Part shown: one piece after another, positions 8,381 to 17,715 of the stretch
How the letters are laid out: each line of letters begins with the position of its first letter
Numbering within the stretch: position 1 is the first letter of the stretch
Origin: Clostridiales bacterium
GTDB taxonomy: Bacteria; Bacillota; Clostridia; Peptostreptococcales; Anaerovoracaceae
Assembly: GCA_009776955.1 (NCBI GenBank)
Contig: WRMW01000003.1
Span: 1-64,000 of the forward strand
DNA: 64,000 nt
Direction of reading: 5' to 3'
Program-made: the position numbers and the translations under genes
Notes under the pieces: model-generated
What the model saw: the letters and a program-made list of their open reading frames with translations, nothing else
Told to the model about the DNA's origin: nothing
Databases searched by the model: none

Positions 8381-9907
8381 TTACCTGCCTATGCCCGCCA
8401 ACGTCTTGAAGTCCGCCTTGAGGCTCAGGTAAAGCTGCTTGTACAGCTCAAAGTACGGCGCGTATGCCATGCCGCTCGCCTCGTCCGGCATGGTGGTGTC
8501 GCCCTTGCCTATAAGCTGGCCGCATGCTTCTGGCAGATTGTTGTAGACGCCAGTGCCGACGCCCGCAAGTATGGCCGCTCCGAGCGCCGCCCCCTCGTCC
8601 GAAGCCGGAACGCTGACAGGGCAGCCATAGAGGTCTGCAAGCATCTGACGCCATAGCGGGCTTTTGGCGCCGCCGCCCGTCACCATCATATCGCCCACAG
8701 GCACGCCCATTTCCCTAAAGACTTCCACGCACTCAAGCTGAGAGAAAGCCACGCCCTCGCGTACGGCACGGATAAGGTTTGCCCGGCCGTGTACGCCCGA
8801 CAGCCCGAAGAACACGCCGCGGCAGTCCGGGTCTGGATGCGGCGAGCGCTCGCCCATAAGATAAGGAAGGAAAAGCAGGCGATCCGAGCCTATCGGCGCT
8901 TCTGCGGCAAGCCTGTCCATCAATATATATGGGTCTATCCCCGCCGCTTCCGCCTCGCGTATCTCCTCGGTGCAGACATTGTTCCTAAGCCACTGGACAG
9001 AAAGCCCCGCCGCCTGCGTGCAGCTCATAACGGTCCACTTGCCTGGCACGCTCGCGCACAGAGCATGCACACGCCCTGCCATATCTATACGCACCTCGTC
9101 AGAGACGGCGTAGACTACGGCGGACGAGCCTATGGTCGTAAACGCTTTGCCCTGCACCACGACGCCTGTGCCGACGGCCGCCGCAGGGTTGTCGCCCGCG
9201 CCGCCCACCACCGGAATGCCTGCTGGCAGCCCCGTCTGCTCCGCGCAGGCGGCGCTCGTAAGCCCCGTGACATCCTGCGACTCGTGCATCTTCGCAAGCA
9301 GCCCCATGTCTATGCCAAGCTTATCGCACACCTCTGGCGACCACTCGCGCTTCGCGACATCCATAAGCTGCATGCCCGATGCGTCGGACACCTCCGTGGC
9401 GAATTCGCCCGTCAGCTTGTAGCGGATATAGTCTTTTGGCAGAAGAATATGCACGCATTTCTCATACAGCGCCGGCTCGTGTTTTTTCACCCATAGTATC
9501 TTCGCTGCCGTAAAGCCCGTCATCGGCGCGTTCGCCGTAATCTCGATGATGCGGTCACGGCCAAGAATACGGCACATATCCTCCGTCTCCGACTCGGTCC
9601 TTTGGTCGCACCAGATGATGGACGGCCTTAGCGCCTCGCCGTCCTTGTCGAGCATCACAAGCCCATGCATCTGGCCTGAAAGCCCTATGCCGCAGACCTC
9701 CACACCGCCCGCTTTCGCAAGCACGGCGCGCACTCCGTCCACGGATGCCCGCCACCAGTCCGTCGGCTCCTGCTCCGCCCAACCGTTTTCAGGCTGATAC
9801 AGCGGGTACTCGCCAATATGGGACGCAAGCAGCTCGCCCCCCACGCCAAAGAGCGCCACCTTAGTGCCGGAAGTCCCTACGTCGATCCCCAGTAATGCCT
9901 TAGTCAT
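8381..9907 (-). CDS. xylB: Xylulokinase
   Basis: This FGGY kinase of 508 residues phosphorylates D-xylulose to D-xylulose 5-phosphate, feeding the pentose phosphate pathway. It shows LGIDVGTSGTKVALF at the N terminus, the XylB signature ISLSGQMHG-like segment (GIGLSGQMHGLVMLDK), a WCDQRT motif, and MVTGGGAKSPLWRQMLADL in the C-terminal ATP-binding half. Length and motifs match XylB. The frame opens GTG-ATG; the ATG at 9907 follows AGAAGG. It lies 58 bases downstream of xylA on the same strand, so the two form an operon. Confidence 0.95.
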   Translation of the reverse strand: MTKALLGIDVGTSGTKVALFGVGGELLASHIGEYPLYQPENGWAEQEPTDWWRASVDGVRAVLAKAGGVEVCGIGLSGQMHGLVMLDKDGEALRPSIIWCDQRTESETEDMCRILGRDRIIEITANAPMTGFTAAKILWVKKHEPALYEKCVHILLPKDYIRYKLTGEFATEVSDASGMQLMDVAKREWSPEVCDKLGIDMGLLAKMHESQDVTGLTSAACAEQTGLPAGIPVVGGAGDNPAAAVGTGVVVQGKAFTTIGSSAVVYAVSDEVRIDMAGRVHALCASVPGKWTVMSCTQAAGLSVQWLRNNVCTEEIREAEAAGIDPYILMDRLAAEAPIGSDRLLFLPYLMGERSPHPDPDCRGVFFGLSGVHGRANLIRAVREGVAFSQLECVEVFREMGVPVGDMMVTGGGAKSPLWRQMLADLYGCPVSVPASDEGAALGAAILAGVGTGVYNNLPEACGQLIGKGDTTMPDEASGMAYAPYFELYKQLYLSLKADFKTLAGIGR

Positions 9908-9965
9908 CACAACCTTCTTTCATTTAATAACGGGGGCGAGCCGCACACAAATCGAGAACGCCGCC

Positions 9966-11291
9966 CTAACCAAACAATATCTGATTCACGGCGCTCTGAA
10001 GCTCCTCTTGACGTCCCGACCCAGGCAACGCAGGCGCGCCGAGCCCTTCCGCGACCGCGGCAAGCTCCGCAAGCGTCGCCGTGCCGTTCCTTATCTTGCG
10101 TCCATGGTCCGTATTGTCGTAGCTCGAATAACGCTCCTTCACGAAAGCGTCGATGCGACCGTCCTCGATAATGGCCGCCGCCTTCACAAGGCCTAGCGCA
10201 AAGCTGTCCATACCGAGGATAAAGCCTTTGAACATATCTTCGTATGTATAGCTAGGCCTGCGGTTCTTTGAATCGAAATTGAGGCCGCCGTTCGTGAACC
10301 CGCCCGCCTTGATTATCTCGTACATCGCGAATGTCGTTTCGTAGATATCAAACGGGAACTCGTCCGTATCCCACCCAAGGAGCAAATCGCCTTGGTTGGC
10401 ATCGACGCTGCCGAACATCCCCTCGACCGCTGCGATACGCAAATCGTGCTGGAACGAATGGCCTGCAAGAGTCGCGTGGTTCGCCTCGATGTTGAGCTTG
10501 AAGTCCTTGTCGAGGCCGTATTTCTTCAAGAAGCCCGCCGCCGTCGCCGCGTCGAAGTCGTATTGGTGCTTCATGGGTTCTTTCGGCTTGGGCTCGATAT
10601 AGAAGTCGCCGTCGAAGCCTATGCTCCGCCCGTACTCCACCGCCATCTTCATCAAGGCAGCTATATTCTCCTGCTCGAACCCTACGTCCGTGTTGAGCAG
10701 CGTCTCGTAACCCTCGCGACCGCCCCAGAACACATAGCCCTTTCCGCCAAGCTTCACGGTCACCTCAAGAGCCTTCTTCACCTGCGCCGCCGCGAAGCAA
10801 TAGACATCCGCCGAATTGCTTGAGCCTGCGCCGTTCATATAGCGCGGGTTCGAGAACATATTGGCAGTGCCCCAAAGCAGCTTCTTGCCGCTCTCAGCCT
10901 GCTTCTCCAAAATATGGTCCGCTATCTCGTCGATGCGTTTGTTCGTCTCGTTGATATCCGCCGCCTCGGGCACAAGGTCAACGTCGTGGAAGCAAAAATA
11001 CTCGATTCCTAGCTTGTCCATAAACTCAAAGCCTGCATCGACCTTTGCATGCGCGTGCTCCATGGTTCCGACCGCCGCCGCGCCAAACAGCTTGGTCGCA
11101 GTCCCCGGCCCGAACATGTCCGCGCCTGTCGCACAGACATTGTGCCACCACGCCATCGCAAATCTAAGATGCTCCTTCATCGGCTTTCCGAGCACCACTT
11201 TCCCCGCATCGTAATACTTGAACGCAAGCGCGTCCTTGCTCAAAGACCCCTTATACTCCACTTTCGGCAATCCTGCAAAAATCTCAGCCAT
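9966..11291 (-). CDS. xylA: Xylose isomerase
   Basis: This 441-residue TIM-barrel enzyme interconverts D-xylose and D-xylulose in the cytoplasm. It is of the long class II type, starting near [18 protein letters not shown]. Family motifs are visible: [28 protein letters not shown] with the catalytic His, the metal-binding [29 protein letters not shown], and the end of the barrel around [11 protein letters not shown]. The ATG has GGAGGGATAGC before it. It is followed by xylB, the small unknown gene and the PHP gene, all on the minus strand. Confidence 0.97.
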   Translation of the reverse strand: MAEIFAGLPKVEYKGSLSKDALAFKYYDAGKVVLGKPMKEHLRFAMAWWHNVCATGADMFGPGTATKLFGAAAVGTMEHAHAKVDAGFEFMDKLGIEYFCFHDVDLVPEAADINETNKRIDEIADHILEKQAESGKKLLWGTANMFSNPRYMNGAGSSNSADVYCFAAAQVKKALEVTVKLGGKGYVFWGGREGYETLLNTDVGFEQENIAALMKMAVEYGRSIGFDGDFYIEPKPKEPMKHQYDFDAATAAGFLKKYGLDKDFKLNIEANHATLAGHSFQHDLRIAAVEGMFGSVDANQGDLLLGWDTDEFPFDIYETTFAMYEIIKAGGFTNGGLNFDSKNRRPSYTYEDMFKGFILGMDSFALGLVKAAAIIEDGRIDAFVKERYSSYDNTDHGRKIRNGTATLAELAAVAEGLGAPALPGSGRQEELQSAVNQILFG

Positions 11292-11637
11292 GCTATCCCT
11301 CCATTCCAGACACTACTTCGTTGCTACTAATATTTAACTAATTGTATAATATTTGACATCGGGTGAAACTCACACTCTCCTTCCACCCGCATACCACCAA
11401 TTTAATACAACTCCAGCCGTATTACAAGCAAAAACCTGAAAGCGGCCTCGGAGCGGCCTGAAAATTACCATTTTCTTGTAATGTTATCGTAAACCAATCA
11501 TCACCCCCATGTGATTTATCTCACACCATCTTTTGGTACACTTTTACCACGTATCTATGTACGTATATATATTGTAAGCAAAAGAAGAAAGTCTGAGTGT
11601 TAGCAGTTTTAGGCAACTTGAGTAGGAGATGATTATT
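11292..11637. promoter_or_regulatory. Divergent intergenic region between xylA and the SpoIID-domain gene
   Basis: This 346-bp region has no coding potential I trust. On the plus strand TTGGTA (11533-11538), 17 bp, TATGTA (11556-11561) is a reasonable promoter about 70 bp before the SpoIID-domain gene. A second plus-strand promoter-like pair is TTGCTA, 18 bp, TATAAT (11321-11350). For xylA on the minus strand only weak signals are visible (TTTCAC with TACAAT, around 11341-11368). I found no clear XylR palindrome and no terminator. Confidence 0.4.
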
Positions 11638-14388
11638 ATGAAAGGCAGAAAAACGAATTTTCTTGTGGCGCTCACGGTGGCCGTCTGCATGTTTCTGGCA
11701 GTGCCGCTGTTTACGCACGGCGCCGCACAGGCTGCGGTCGGCGACAATATCGTTCGGGTGCACCTCAACTCCTACGGCGATCCCACTTCGGTAAGCATGA
11801 ACGTGACTGGATCCTATAGGATTGACAACAACAATCAGGCTGTGTCCGGTTCGCTTACCGTGGCCGCGAACGGTTCCGGCATCAGAGTGACCGCCGGCTC
11901 CACGGTCTACAACCTCGGCAGCGACGTCTATATCAGGGCGGCGAGCCTTGCGGTCAGCAATCTGATACAGATAAACGGCGGCCATAGGTTCGCCGGCGAT
12001 ATGCGCATCCTGAACAAGAGCGGCAAGCTGAAACTGGTCAACCATGTCGACATCGAAACATATATTATGGGCGTAATCCCGCACGAGATGGGCAATGGCT
12101 GGCCTATTGAGGCGCTGAAGGCGCAGGCAGTGGCGGCACGCACATATTCTTACTTTGTCACCCACTCCAAAGTTCGCACCTCGGTTGAACACGACCTTGT
12201 GAACTCGGTTTCGCACCAGGTTTACTATGGCTATAATGCCTCTCACGCAAACGCCATCGCGGCGGTGAACGCCACAAAGAACACGATAATGAAGACACCG
12301 GGCGGACAGGTGGTCTATGCTTGCTACTCCGCGTCCAACGGAGGCATGACGGAGACGGGCATAGCCTCCGGCGCCGCAGCCACCAACTTTGCGTATCTGC
12401 CGCTTAGAGAAGACCCGTCCGACCTTGCTTTCGCGCTCGGCTCCTCGACCTACAGCGGCAAGATGTGGATACCAAAGACGATACCCGCCGTGCTCTTGAG
12501 AGACAGTGTGGTGCAGCCGTATAAAATGATAAACGACAAGCTCAAAGCGGCCGGCGTCAACACGAATGCGCTCACAGGCAACGTAACGGTAAAAAACATC
12601 GTGCTGACAAGCCCTAGAAATTCCAGCCCTAACAGGCAGTTCCAAGGCGCAAATCTGGTGCTTGGCCTGTCAGGCGGCTCGGATATAACTGTTTCGTTTA
12701 CCCCTGTCACCTTTTCTGGCGGCAGCGCACGATATCCCTTCCTGAACGAAATCCTAGGCCTCGGCACTAAATTCACCCAGCTCGCTTTGCGAGATGACGG
12801 GTCGAACTGGCTGCTCGCAAGCGTCCGTTTCGGACACGGTGCAGGGCTTTCGCAGATCGGTGCGTATCAGATGGCCTTAGAGGGCAAAAAATATGACGAT
12901 ATTCTCAAGTTCTACTTTGATGTAGGCAATGCAGCCCACTTCGTGACCATGCCATGGGACAACAGCGGCGGGACTGGCACTGGCGCGCCAGGCTTTACCG
13001 TGACTGACGTAAGCGGGACCGGCAAGGTCAACGCGCCTGGAACGGTGCTGAATGTAAGAAGCGGCCCTGGCACTGGGTATTCGGTGCTGGCCACGCTGAA
13101 TCACGGAGCAAACGTCACTATTACAGGGCAGGTCGCGGACTGGTGGCGCATAGTCCTCAGCGATGGCAAGAGCGGCTTCGTAAGCGGGGCCTTTATCACG
13201 GTAGACCCGGGCAGCATAAAACCGCCTGTGACCGAGCCTCCGGTCGAAGAGCCAGTCGAGGAGCCGATTGAAGAGCCGATCGAAGAGCCGATAGTCATCG
13301 AGCCGCCGACAATCACTGACCCGACCGACCCGGGAACTGAGCCGCCGGGGACAGAACCGCCAGGGACAGAACCGCCAGGGACAGAACCTCCAGGGACAGA
13401 ACCTCCGGGGACTGAGCCTCCGGGGACTGAGCCGCCCACGACGAACCCGCCGGTTACAAACCCGCCGACGACAAACCCGCCGACGACGAACCCGCCGACG
13501 ACGAACCCGCCCACGACGAACCCGCCCACGACGAACCCACCAGCACAGACGCTCAGCGGCAGGGTCAATACGCCTGGCACAACGCTCAACGTACGCAGCG
13601 GCCCCGGCACCAACCACTCCGTCATCGGAAGCCTTGCACACAACGCGAAAGTGACCGTCACGGTCGAAAACAACTCGTGGTACAAGCTTACTTTCAACGG
13701 CAAGACAGCATTTGTAAGCGCGGCCTTTATAGTCATTGACGAAACCCCGAAGCCTCCGTCGCAGCCACAGACCAGGACGGTCTTTGTCAACACTCCAGGC
13801 ACGACGCTCAACGTGCGAAGCGGCCCCGGCACCAACCATGCAATCATCGGCAGCCTGAAGCACGGCCAGAGCATCACTGTCACGGAGGAAAACGCTGAAT
13901 GGTTCAAGCTGACCTTCGACGGCAAAACCGGCTTTGTCAGCAGGGCTTGGACATCCACAACGCAACCGCAGCCAGCAGTGCCCACGACAAAGACGGGGAC
14001 TGTCAATACGCCAGGCATGGTGCTCAATGTACGCAGCGGACCTGGCACAAGCCACTCCATCCTCGGCACATTGAGGCATGGGGAGAAGATTTCCGTAACG
14101 GAGGAGAACGCTGGTTGGCTCAAGCTCACATTCAACGGGAAGACTGGATTCGTAAGCAGGGATTTTGTGACGCTCGAAGGGACTTCAGGCCAGCCAGCCA
14201 TAAGGAACGGCACGGTCAACTCGCCCATAGGGCTCAACGTACGCGACGGCCCTGGCACAAACCACAAGATAGTCGGGGCATTGACGCATGGCGCGAAGGT
14301 GACCATCACCAACCAGTCAGGGACGTGGCTGAAGATACGGCACGGAAACGGTGAAGCCTGGGTGAGCGCAAGCTATGTGAAAATCTAG
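11638..14388 (+). CDS. Secreted SpoIID/LytB-domain protein with five SH3b repeats
   Basis: This 916-residue exported protein has a signal peptide (residues 1-33, ending near GAAQA). A SpoIID/LytB-type domain (about 134-420) follows, with the family core VIPHEMGNGWPIEALKAQAV and its catalytic-type Glu. Then come one bacterial SH3 domain (about 462-525), a Pro/Thr/Asn/Glu repeat linker (about 526-640; PPGTE and NPPTT units), and four more SH3b domains (from about 641, 715, 787 and 858). SpoIID is a peptidoglycan lytic transglycosylase in sporulation, and LytB relatives enhance amidases. SH3b domains bind cell wall. The start is the ATG at 11638 because AGGAG is nine bases upstream; the ATG at 11629 touches it. 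A wall-remodelling role is inferred. Confidence 0.88.
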   Translation: MKGRKTNFLVALTVAVCMFLAVPLFTHGAAQAAVGDNIVRVHLNSYGDPTSVSMNVTGSYRIDNNNQAVSGSLTVAANGSGIRVTAGSTVYNLGSDVYIRAASLAVSNLIQINGGHRFAGDMRILNKSGKLKLVNHVDIETYIMGVIPHEMGNGWPIEALKAQAVAARTYSYFVTHSKVRTSVEHDLVNSVSHQVYYGYNASHANAIAAVNATKNTIMKTPGGQVVYACYSASNGGMTETGIASGAAATNFAYLPLREDPSDLAFALGSSTYSGKMWIPKTIPAVLLRDSVVQPYKMINDKLKAAGVNTNALTGNVTVKNIVLTSPRNSSPNRQFQGANLVLGLSGGSDITVSFTPVTFSGGSARYPFLNEILGLGTKFTQLALRDDGSNWLLASVRFGHGAGLSQIGAYQMALEGKKYDDILKFYFDVGNAAHFVTMPWDNSGGTGTGAPGFTVTDVSGTGKVNAPGTVLNVRSGPGTGYSVLATLNHGANVTITGQVADWWRIVLSDGKSGFVSGAFITVDPGSIKPPVTEPPVEEPVEEPIEEPIEEPIVIEPPTITDPTDPGTEPPGTEPPGTEPPGTEPPGTEPPGTEPPGTEPPTTNPPVTNPPTTNPPTTNPPTTNPPTTNPPTTNPPAQTLSGRVNTPGTTLNVRSGPGTNHSVIGSLAHNAKVTVTVENNSWYKLTFNGKTAFVSAAFIVIDETPKPPSQPQTRTVFVNTPGTTLNVRSGPGTNHAIIGSLKHGQSITVTEENAEWFKLTFDGKTGFVSRAWTSTTQPQPAVPTTKTGTVNTPGMVLNVRSGPGTSHSILGTLRHGEKISVTEENAGWLKLTFNGKTGFVSRDFVTLEGTSGQPAIRNGTVNSPIGLNVRDGPGTNHKIVGALTHGAKVTITNQSGTWLKIRHGNGEAWVSASYVKI

Positions 14389-14398
14389 GCTTAGCGGC

Positions 14399-14953
14399 CT
14401 ACGCCGCCACCGCTATATGGTTCCACTCGCGGCAAAGGCTTTCAGCGGCCCCAAGACAATTCAAAAGCGAAGGATTTTCGGAGCGGATGATTTCAATCAT
14501 CCGCTCCATTGACGTTTTTGCGCCCATCACCCGCTCGCGCCCGCTCAAGGCATGGGCGATACGGCAGATTTTCTCCTTTTCGTCAGCAAGAGCGTCCGCG
14601 CCCCACACCGCCACGACCTTCGCCCTCTCGTGTCGGACAAAGACGCCGGTCTCTGGGTCGGACGACAGCAGGCGCGTATTGAGCAGCATATCCCGCGCAG
14701 ACAGCAAACACCTTATATAGCCTGTGAGCATATCGAAAAGGCCTGCAAGCGTGGCCGGCCTGCCGCCGTTCGGGCCCTCCCCGTACCTTGCGACGGGCAC
14801 AAGCCCCTCGCTCGAATACAGCAACGCCCTTCGCCCCTCTGACTCCGCAAGCGTCGCAGGGGGCAAAAATTCCGGCTTCGCTTCTGTTATTATCGCGAGC
14901 TCATGCGGACACATGCTCTGTTCGCCAACCGCGACAGCTATTATATTGTTCAT
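14399..14953 (-). CDS. Tad-cluster protein resembling DUF6382
   Basis: This 184-residue protein has no signal peptide. The stretch around residues 80-125 (GLFDMLTGYIRCLLSARDML, then LLSSDPETGVFVRHE) resembles the DUF6382 domain, which in Clostridia often precedes an FHA domain in proteins of Tad pilus clusters. Here no FHA domain follows. It is the last gene of the minus-strand pilus operon, 12 bases after the second TadE-like gene, and ends 11 bases from the convergent SpoIID-domain gene. The DUF6382 link is a judgement by eye; function is unknown. Confidence 0.6.
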   Translation of the reverse strand: MNNIIAVAVGEQSMCPHELAIITEAKPEFLPPATLAESEGRRALLYSSEGLVPVARYGEGPNGGRPATLAGLFDMLTGYIRCLLSARDMLLNTRLLSSDPETGVFVRHERAKVVAVWGADALADEKEKICRIAHALSGRERVMGAKTSMERMIEIIRSENPSLLNCLGAAESLCREWNHIAVAA

Positions 14954-14965
14954 AAACCAAGCACC

Positions 14966-15754
14966 TCACTTCCCGCCGCACTTCGCGCACGGCGTATATC
15001 CTTGTTTCTCCGCATCCTCGCGCCCGACCTCTATCACATAGCGGTCCACGATATAGCACTCGCCCAAATGGTAGACCTTGCCGCTCGTCTCAAAGCAATA
15101 GACCAGTGTTCCGTCGCGGCGCGCCGCAGGCTTGCATAACTTGCACGGATTGTAGCGGCTTCGGACATTTCGGTCGAGCAGCACCTCGCGCGGGTTGTTT
15201 GCGATATAGGAGCAGCGTTCGCCGTGGTATCTCTCGCCCGCCCGTGGGAAGATCCAAACCGTGCCGGAGCCGTCGTCTTTCTCCATTTCGGAAAACGGCT
15301 TGGGCGGGCCCCTCTGCTCTGTACCCACGAAAGCGCGGCACAGGACTGTCCGCTCGCCGGACGCTTCCCCCCTGAAAACTTGCGGCAGTCTGAACGGTGT
15401 GTCGAAAGTCACGGAGACAGCGATTAAATCCGCATACATCCGCCCGCCCGCAGAGCTTCCGAAGGCGGGGTATGAAAACCTGTCGGCGCTGACGTTTTTC
15501 GCCTCGCTGCGGCTCTCGTACGTAATGCGCCGCTCTAGGTCTTGCCTGATCTGGATCGGAGGCAGCCCGACGGACGCCTCAGCCATGGCTCTATGCGCCT
15601 CGTCGGCAAGCGAATGGTGGACGCCCTCTGAAATCATGCAGAACTTGACAAGGTAGCCGACGGTCAAAATCCCTATGACGAAAAGCGGCAGAAGTATCGC
15701 CGCCTCGGTCGCGATCGACCCCCTGCGTTCTTTAATATTTATGCGTGTAAGCAT
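14966..15754 (-). CDS. TadE-like pseudopilin with two C-terminal Cys/His modules
   Basis: This protein of about 262 residues begins with a TadE-type N-terminal segment (RRGSIATEAAILLPLFVIGI), that is, a short basic stretch, a conserved Glu and one membrane helix, as in minor pseudopilins of Flp/Tad pili. The C-terminal 100 residues contain two copies of a small motif: YHGERC ... YNPCKLC (about 177-213 in the longer numbering) and YHLGEC ... YTPCAKC (about 228-264). This pattern of YHxxxC followed by PCxxC is likely a metal-binding module. The start at 15754 is chosen because GGTGA lies before it; 15766 is also possible. It overlaps the upstream DUF5702-like gene. Confidence 0.75.
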   Translation of the reverse strand: MLTRINIKERRGSIATEAAILLPLFVIGILTVGYLVKFCMISEGVHHSLADEAHRAMAEASVGLPPIQIRQDLERRITYESRSEAKNVSADRFSYPAFGSSAGGRMYADLIAVSVTFDTPFRLPQVFRGEASGERTVLCRAFVGTEQRGPPKPFSEMEKDDGSGTVWIFPRAGERYHGERCSYIANNPREVLLDRNVRSRYNPCKLCKPAARRDGTLVYCFETSGKVYHLGECYIVDRYVIEVGREDAEKQGYTPCAKCGGK

Positions 15755-17084
15755 ATTCGTCACCATTCACGCGGCACGAGAAGCGGAAGCCCATATAGTG
15801 CTCGCGCATAAGGAAATCCGCATAATATGTCCCTTTGAGATTTATCTGCATCAAATCCATCATTCGCAGCAACTTCGTCTCGCGATCGAGCACGTAGAGC
15901 ATCAACCTCAGATAGTCGCGATAGCCCTGACCGCTGCTGTCCACTGCATAAGCGGGTTCTGACGATGTCCAGCCCGCCCATATCTCCGCTATGTTCTGCG
16001 TAGCCCATTGCGCAGGCGATTTTGTGAGAGCGACCTTCGCTCCGCGTTCAAGCAGCATCAAATCGTTGCCGGTCTCAGCCGCTACCCAGGCTTCCATAAT
16101 GGCTACCTTGGTGGGGGCGTACAATATCTCTGCCGAAATCGCCGCCGCTGCCAATGCGATTTCCTCGACCTTCGCCATCTTCACCGGGTCTGAGGCGAGG
16201 GCGATATTGTTCAGCAAGAACCGCATGGCACGAAGCCTGTTTTTTATATCTGCATAATTTGAGGCGTCGTTGCGTTTGCCTGCGATAAGGTACTCTATCT
16301 CGTTCCCGAAAAAGCGATCTCGCTTCGCCCCATCCACATGGTTCCCAAAAACCGAAAGCGCGTACTCGGACACGGCGAACAGCGACGTCCCCTCACGCAT
16401 GACATTCTCTATCTCGGGAATGTCCGTGATGACGCCAAAGGACGGGAACAAAGGACCCTTGTAACCAGTCGAGGGTAGCGACGAAATGACGCTCTGGCTC
16501 CTTAGCACGCGGCCATATCCATCGTCACGGCTCGTGCCGCCCTTCGCGCTGCCGCTGTTTGCGCTTGCGTTGCCAGTGTTTCCACGCAAGGCTCCCAATG
16601 TCTGCGGCAGCGCCGCCGTGCGTATCTGGTCCTCAAAATTGTCGAGGTCGTAGAGCGAATAACCGGCAAGGCTTGCCTCCACGGTCTCGCAACGCACGTC
16701 CTGCGAGACGGTTCTTGACCTGCCGCTGCGGAACAATGCATACCTTGGGTCTTTCGGGGCGAGCGATGCCTCTGCATAGTAAGCGATGGCGTCCTCTATC
16801 CAGCTTTCGTCGCCGCGAAAGCCAATCAGCCCGTAGTCCCCGAACATACGTTTGTCGTATTCGGACAGCACGGAGCGACCCGCAAGCTGTAGCGAGGCGT
16901 CCGCCATGCTCCTGCCCGCCACGGATTTTGCGCCCGCAAACAACACCGCCGACACCGTGATAAAGCAGGCGAACACGACCACAAGAAACACGGAGAGGCT
17001 GCCGCGCCTGTCGAACTTGAATCGGTGGAGTTTGGGTCTACGGAGCTCGGGCCTGTGGGGCTTGAGCCTGTGGAGCGCGTTCAC
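15732..17084 (-). CDS. Tad-pilus associated protein, DUF5702-like
   Basis: This 450-residue protein starts with a basic stretch and a single hydrophobic helix (RRGSLSVFLVVVFACFITVS). A long, probably exported, region follows with LAGRSVLSEYDKRMFGDYGL, a hallmark of the DUF5702 family found in clostridial Flp/Tad clusters. It is probably a pseudopilin-like or pilus-assembly surface component; no enzymatic motif was seen. The start is a GTG overlapping the stop of the upstream tadE-like gene, with AGGGG seven bases before it. It overlaps the next tadE-like gene by about 23 bases, which indicates tight translational coupling. Confidence 0.75.
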   Translation of the reverse strand: MNALHRLKPHRPELRRPKLHRFKFDRRGSLSVFLVVVFACFITVSAVLFAGAKSVAGRSMADASLQLAGRSVLSEYDKRMFGDYGLIGFRGDESWIEDAIAYYAEASLAPKDPRYALFRSGRSRTVSQDVRCETVEASLAGYSLYDLDNFEDQIRTAALPQTLGALRGNTGNASANSGSAKGGTSRDDGYGRVLRSQSVISSLPSTGYKGPLFPSFGVITDIPEIENVMREGTSLFAVSEYALSVFGNHVDGAKRDRFFGNEIEYLIAGKRNDASNYADIKNRLRAMRFLLNNIALASDPVKMAKVEEIALAAAAISAEILYAPTKVAIMEAWVAAETGNDLMLLERGAKVALTKSPAQWATQNIAEIWAGWTSSEPAYAVDSSGQGYRDYLRLMLYVLDRETKLLRMMDLMQINLKGTYYADFLMREHYMGFRFSCRVNGDEYAYTHKY

Positions 17085-17527
17085 GGCAAAACCCCTGCGA
17101 TGGCGCCTCTCGTCCGCACCATCGCCGCCTCGTCCAGAATATAGTTCCGCGCATAGTATTCGGTCTCATAACCACCCGCACTTGTGAATCTTCCGCCGTA
17201 GTAGGTGACCGACCGCGAGGCTTCAAGCTGCTTGCGGAAAGCCGAGCCCGTTTCGCTTACGGCGAACGATACGCTCTCCGCCTCGCGCCTGTACCTGTCG
17301 CGGGCATATTCATCCGTAAGCCGCGCTTGCGACCTGTCCCCATTGGCGGCGGCCTCTCCCCGCAGATAGACGTGCAAGTGCACCTGCGTTGCCGTCTGGC
17401 TGTAAATGTTCAGCATCAGCGCCATGACTGCCATCGCGCAAAACACCGCAATAGGAAAGAGGACCGCCGCCTCGACCATAGCCCCGCCTCTACAGGAATT
17501 TTCCCGCCGAAAGATTTGAGAATACAT
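17081..17527 (-). CDS. TadE-like pseudopilin
   Basis: This protein of 148 residues has a TadE-like N terminus (RGGAMVEAAVLFPIAVFCAM) with the conserved Glu five residues into the hydrophobic segment, followed by an exported alpha/beta region. TadE-family pseudopilins are processed by a prepilin peptidase and needed for Flp pilus assembly. The ATG at 17527 has AGAGGTG about ten bases before it; an in-frame TTG at 17536 is an alternative. It overlaps the Flp pilin gene by 38 bases and the following gene by four, so translation is likely coupled. Confidence 0.8.
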   Translation of the reverse strand: MYSQIFRRENSCRGGAMVEAAVLFPIAVFCAMAVMALMLNIYSQTATQVHLHVYLRGEAAANGDRSQARLTDEYARDRYRREAESVSFAVSETGSAFRKQLEASRSVTYYGGRFTSAGGYETEYYARNYILDEAAMVRTRGAIAGVLP

Positions 17528-17648
17528 TTTCGACAAACACCTCTATCTGCGACCGGAAAATAAGCCCGACCACTATGGCGATGGCGATGATGATAGCTAT
17601 TTGCACGAGTTCCATGCCCCCGCGCGGGTTTTTCAATAATGATTTCAT
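17490..17648 (-). CDS. Flp-type (type IVb) pilin, 52 residues
   Basis: This short gene reads MKSLLKNPRGGMELVQIAII at its N terminus, then a hydrophobic helix (IAIAIVVGLIF) and a short polar tail ending SAGKFL. The Arg-Gly-Gly cleavage region, a Glu close after it, the single helix and the tiny size match Flp1-like pilins, the main subunit of Flp/Tad pili. It lies exactly where an flp gene is expected, between tadC and tadE. AAAGGAAT lies about ten bases before the ATG. It overlaps the following tadE-like gene by 38 bases. The position and sequence together make this a confident call despite the length. Confidence 0.85.
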   Translation of the reverse strand: MKSLLKNPRGGMELVQIAIIIAIAIVVGLIFRSQIEVFVENVFSNLSAGKFL

Positions 17649-17715
17649 TGTGTTTTGATTCCTTTCTCTAAGTAATTTTTTTGTTTTTGTTTTTGCTTGC
17701 GAGCGGCGCGGCGCG

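Noticed and set aside
13320-13550. Tandem repeat as a possible mobile or satellite element.
   Set aside because: It is in frame and encodes the PPGTE/NPPTT linker of the SpoIID-domain protein.
11521-14312. Long antisense reading frames (11521-12645, 12877-14079, 13101-14312, minus strand).
   Set aside because: They mirror the GC-rich repetitive SpoIID-domain gene, have no ribosome binding sites and show Arg/Val/Gly-rich shadow composition.
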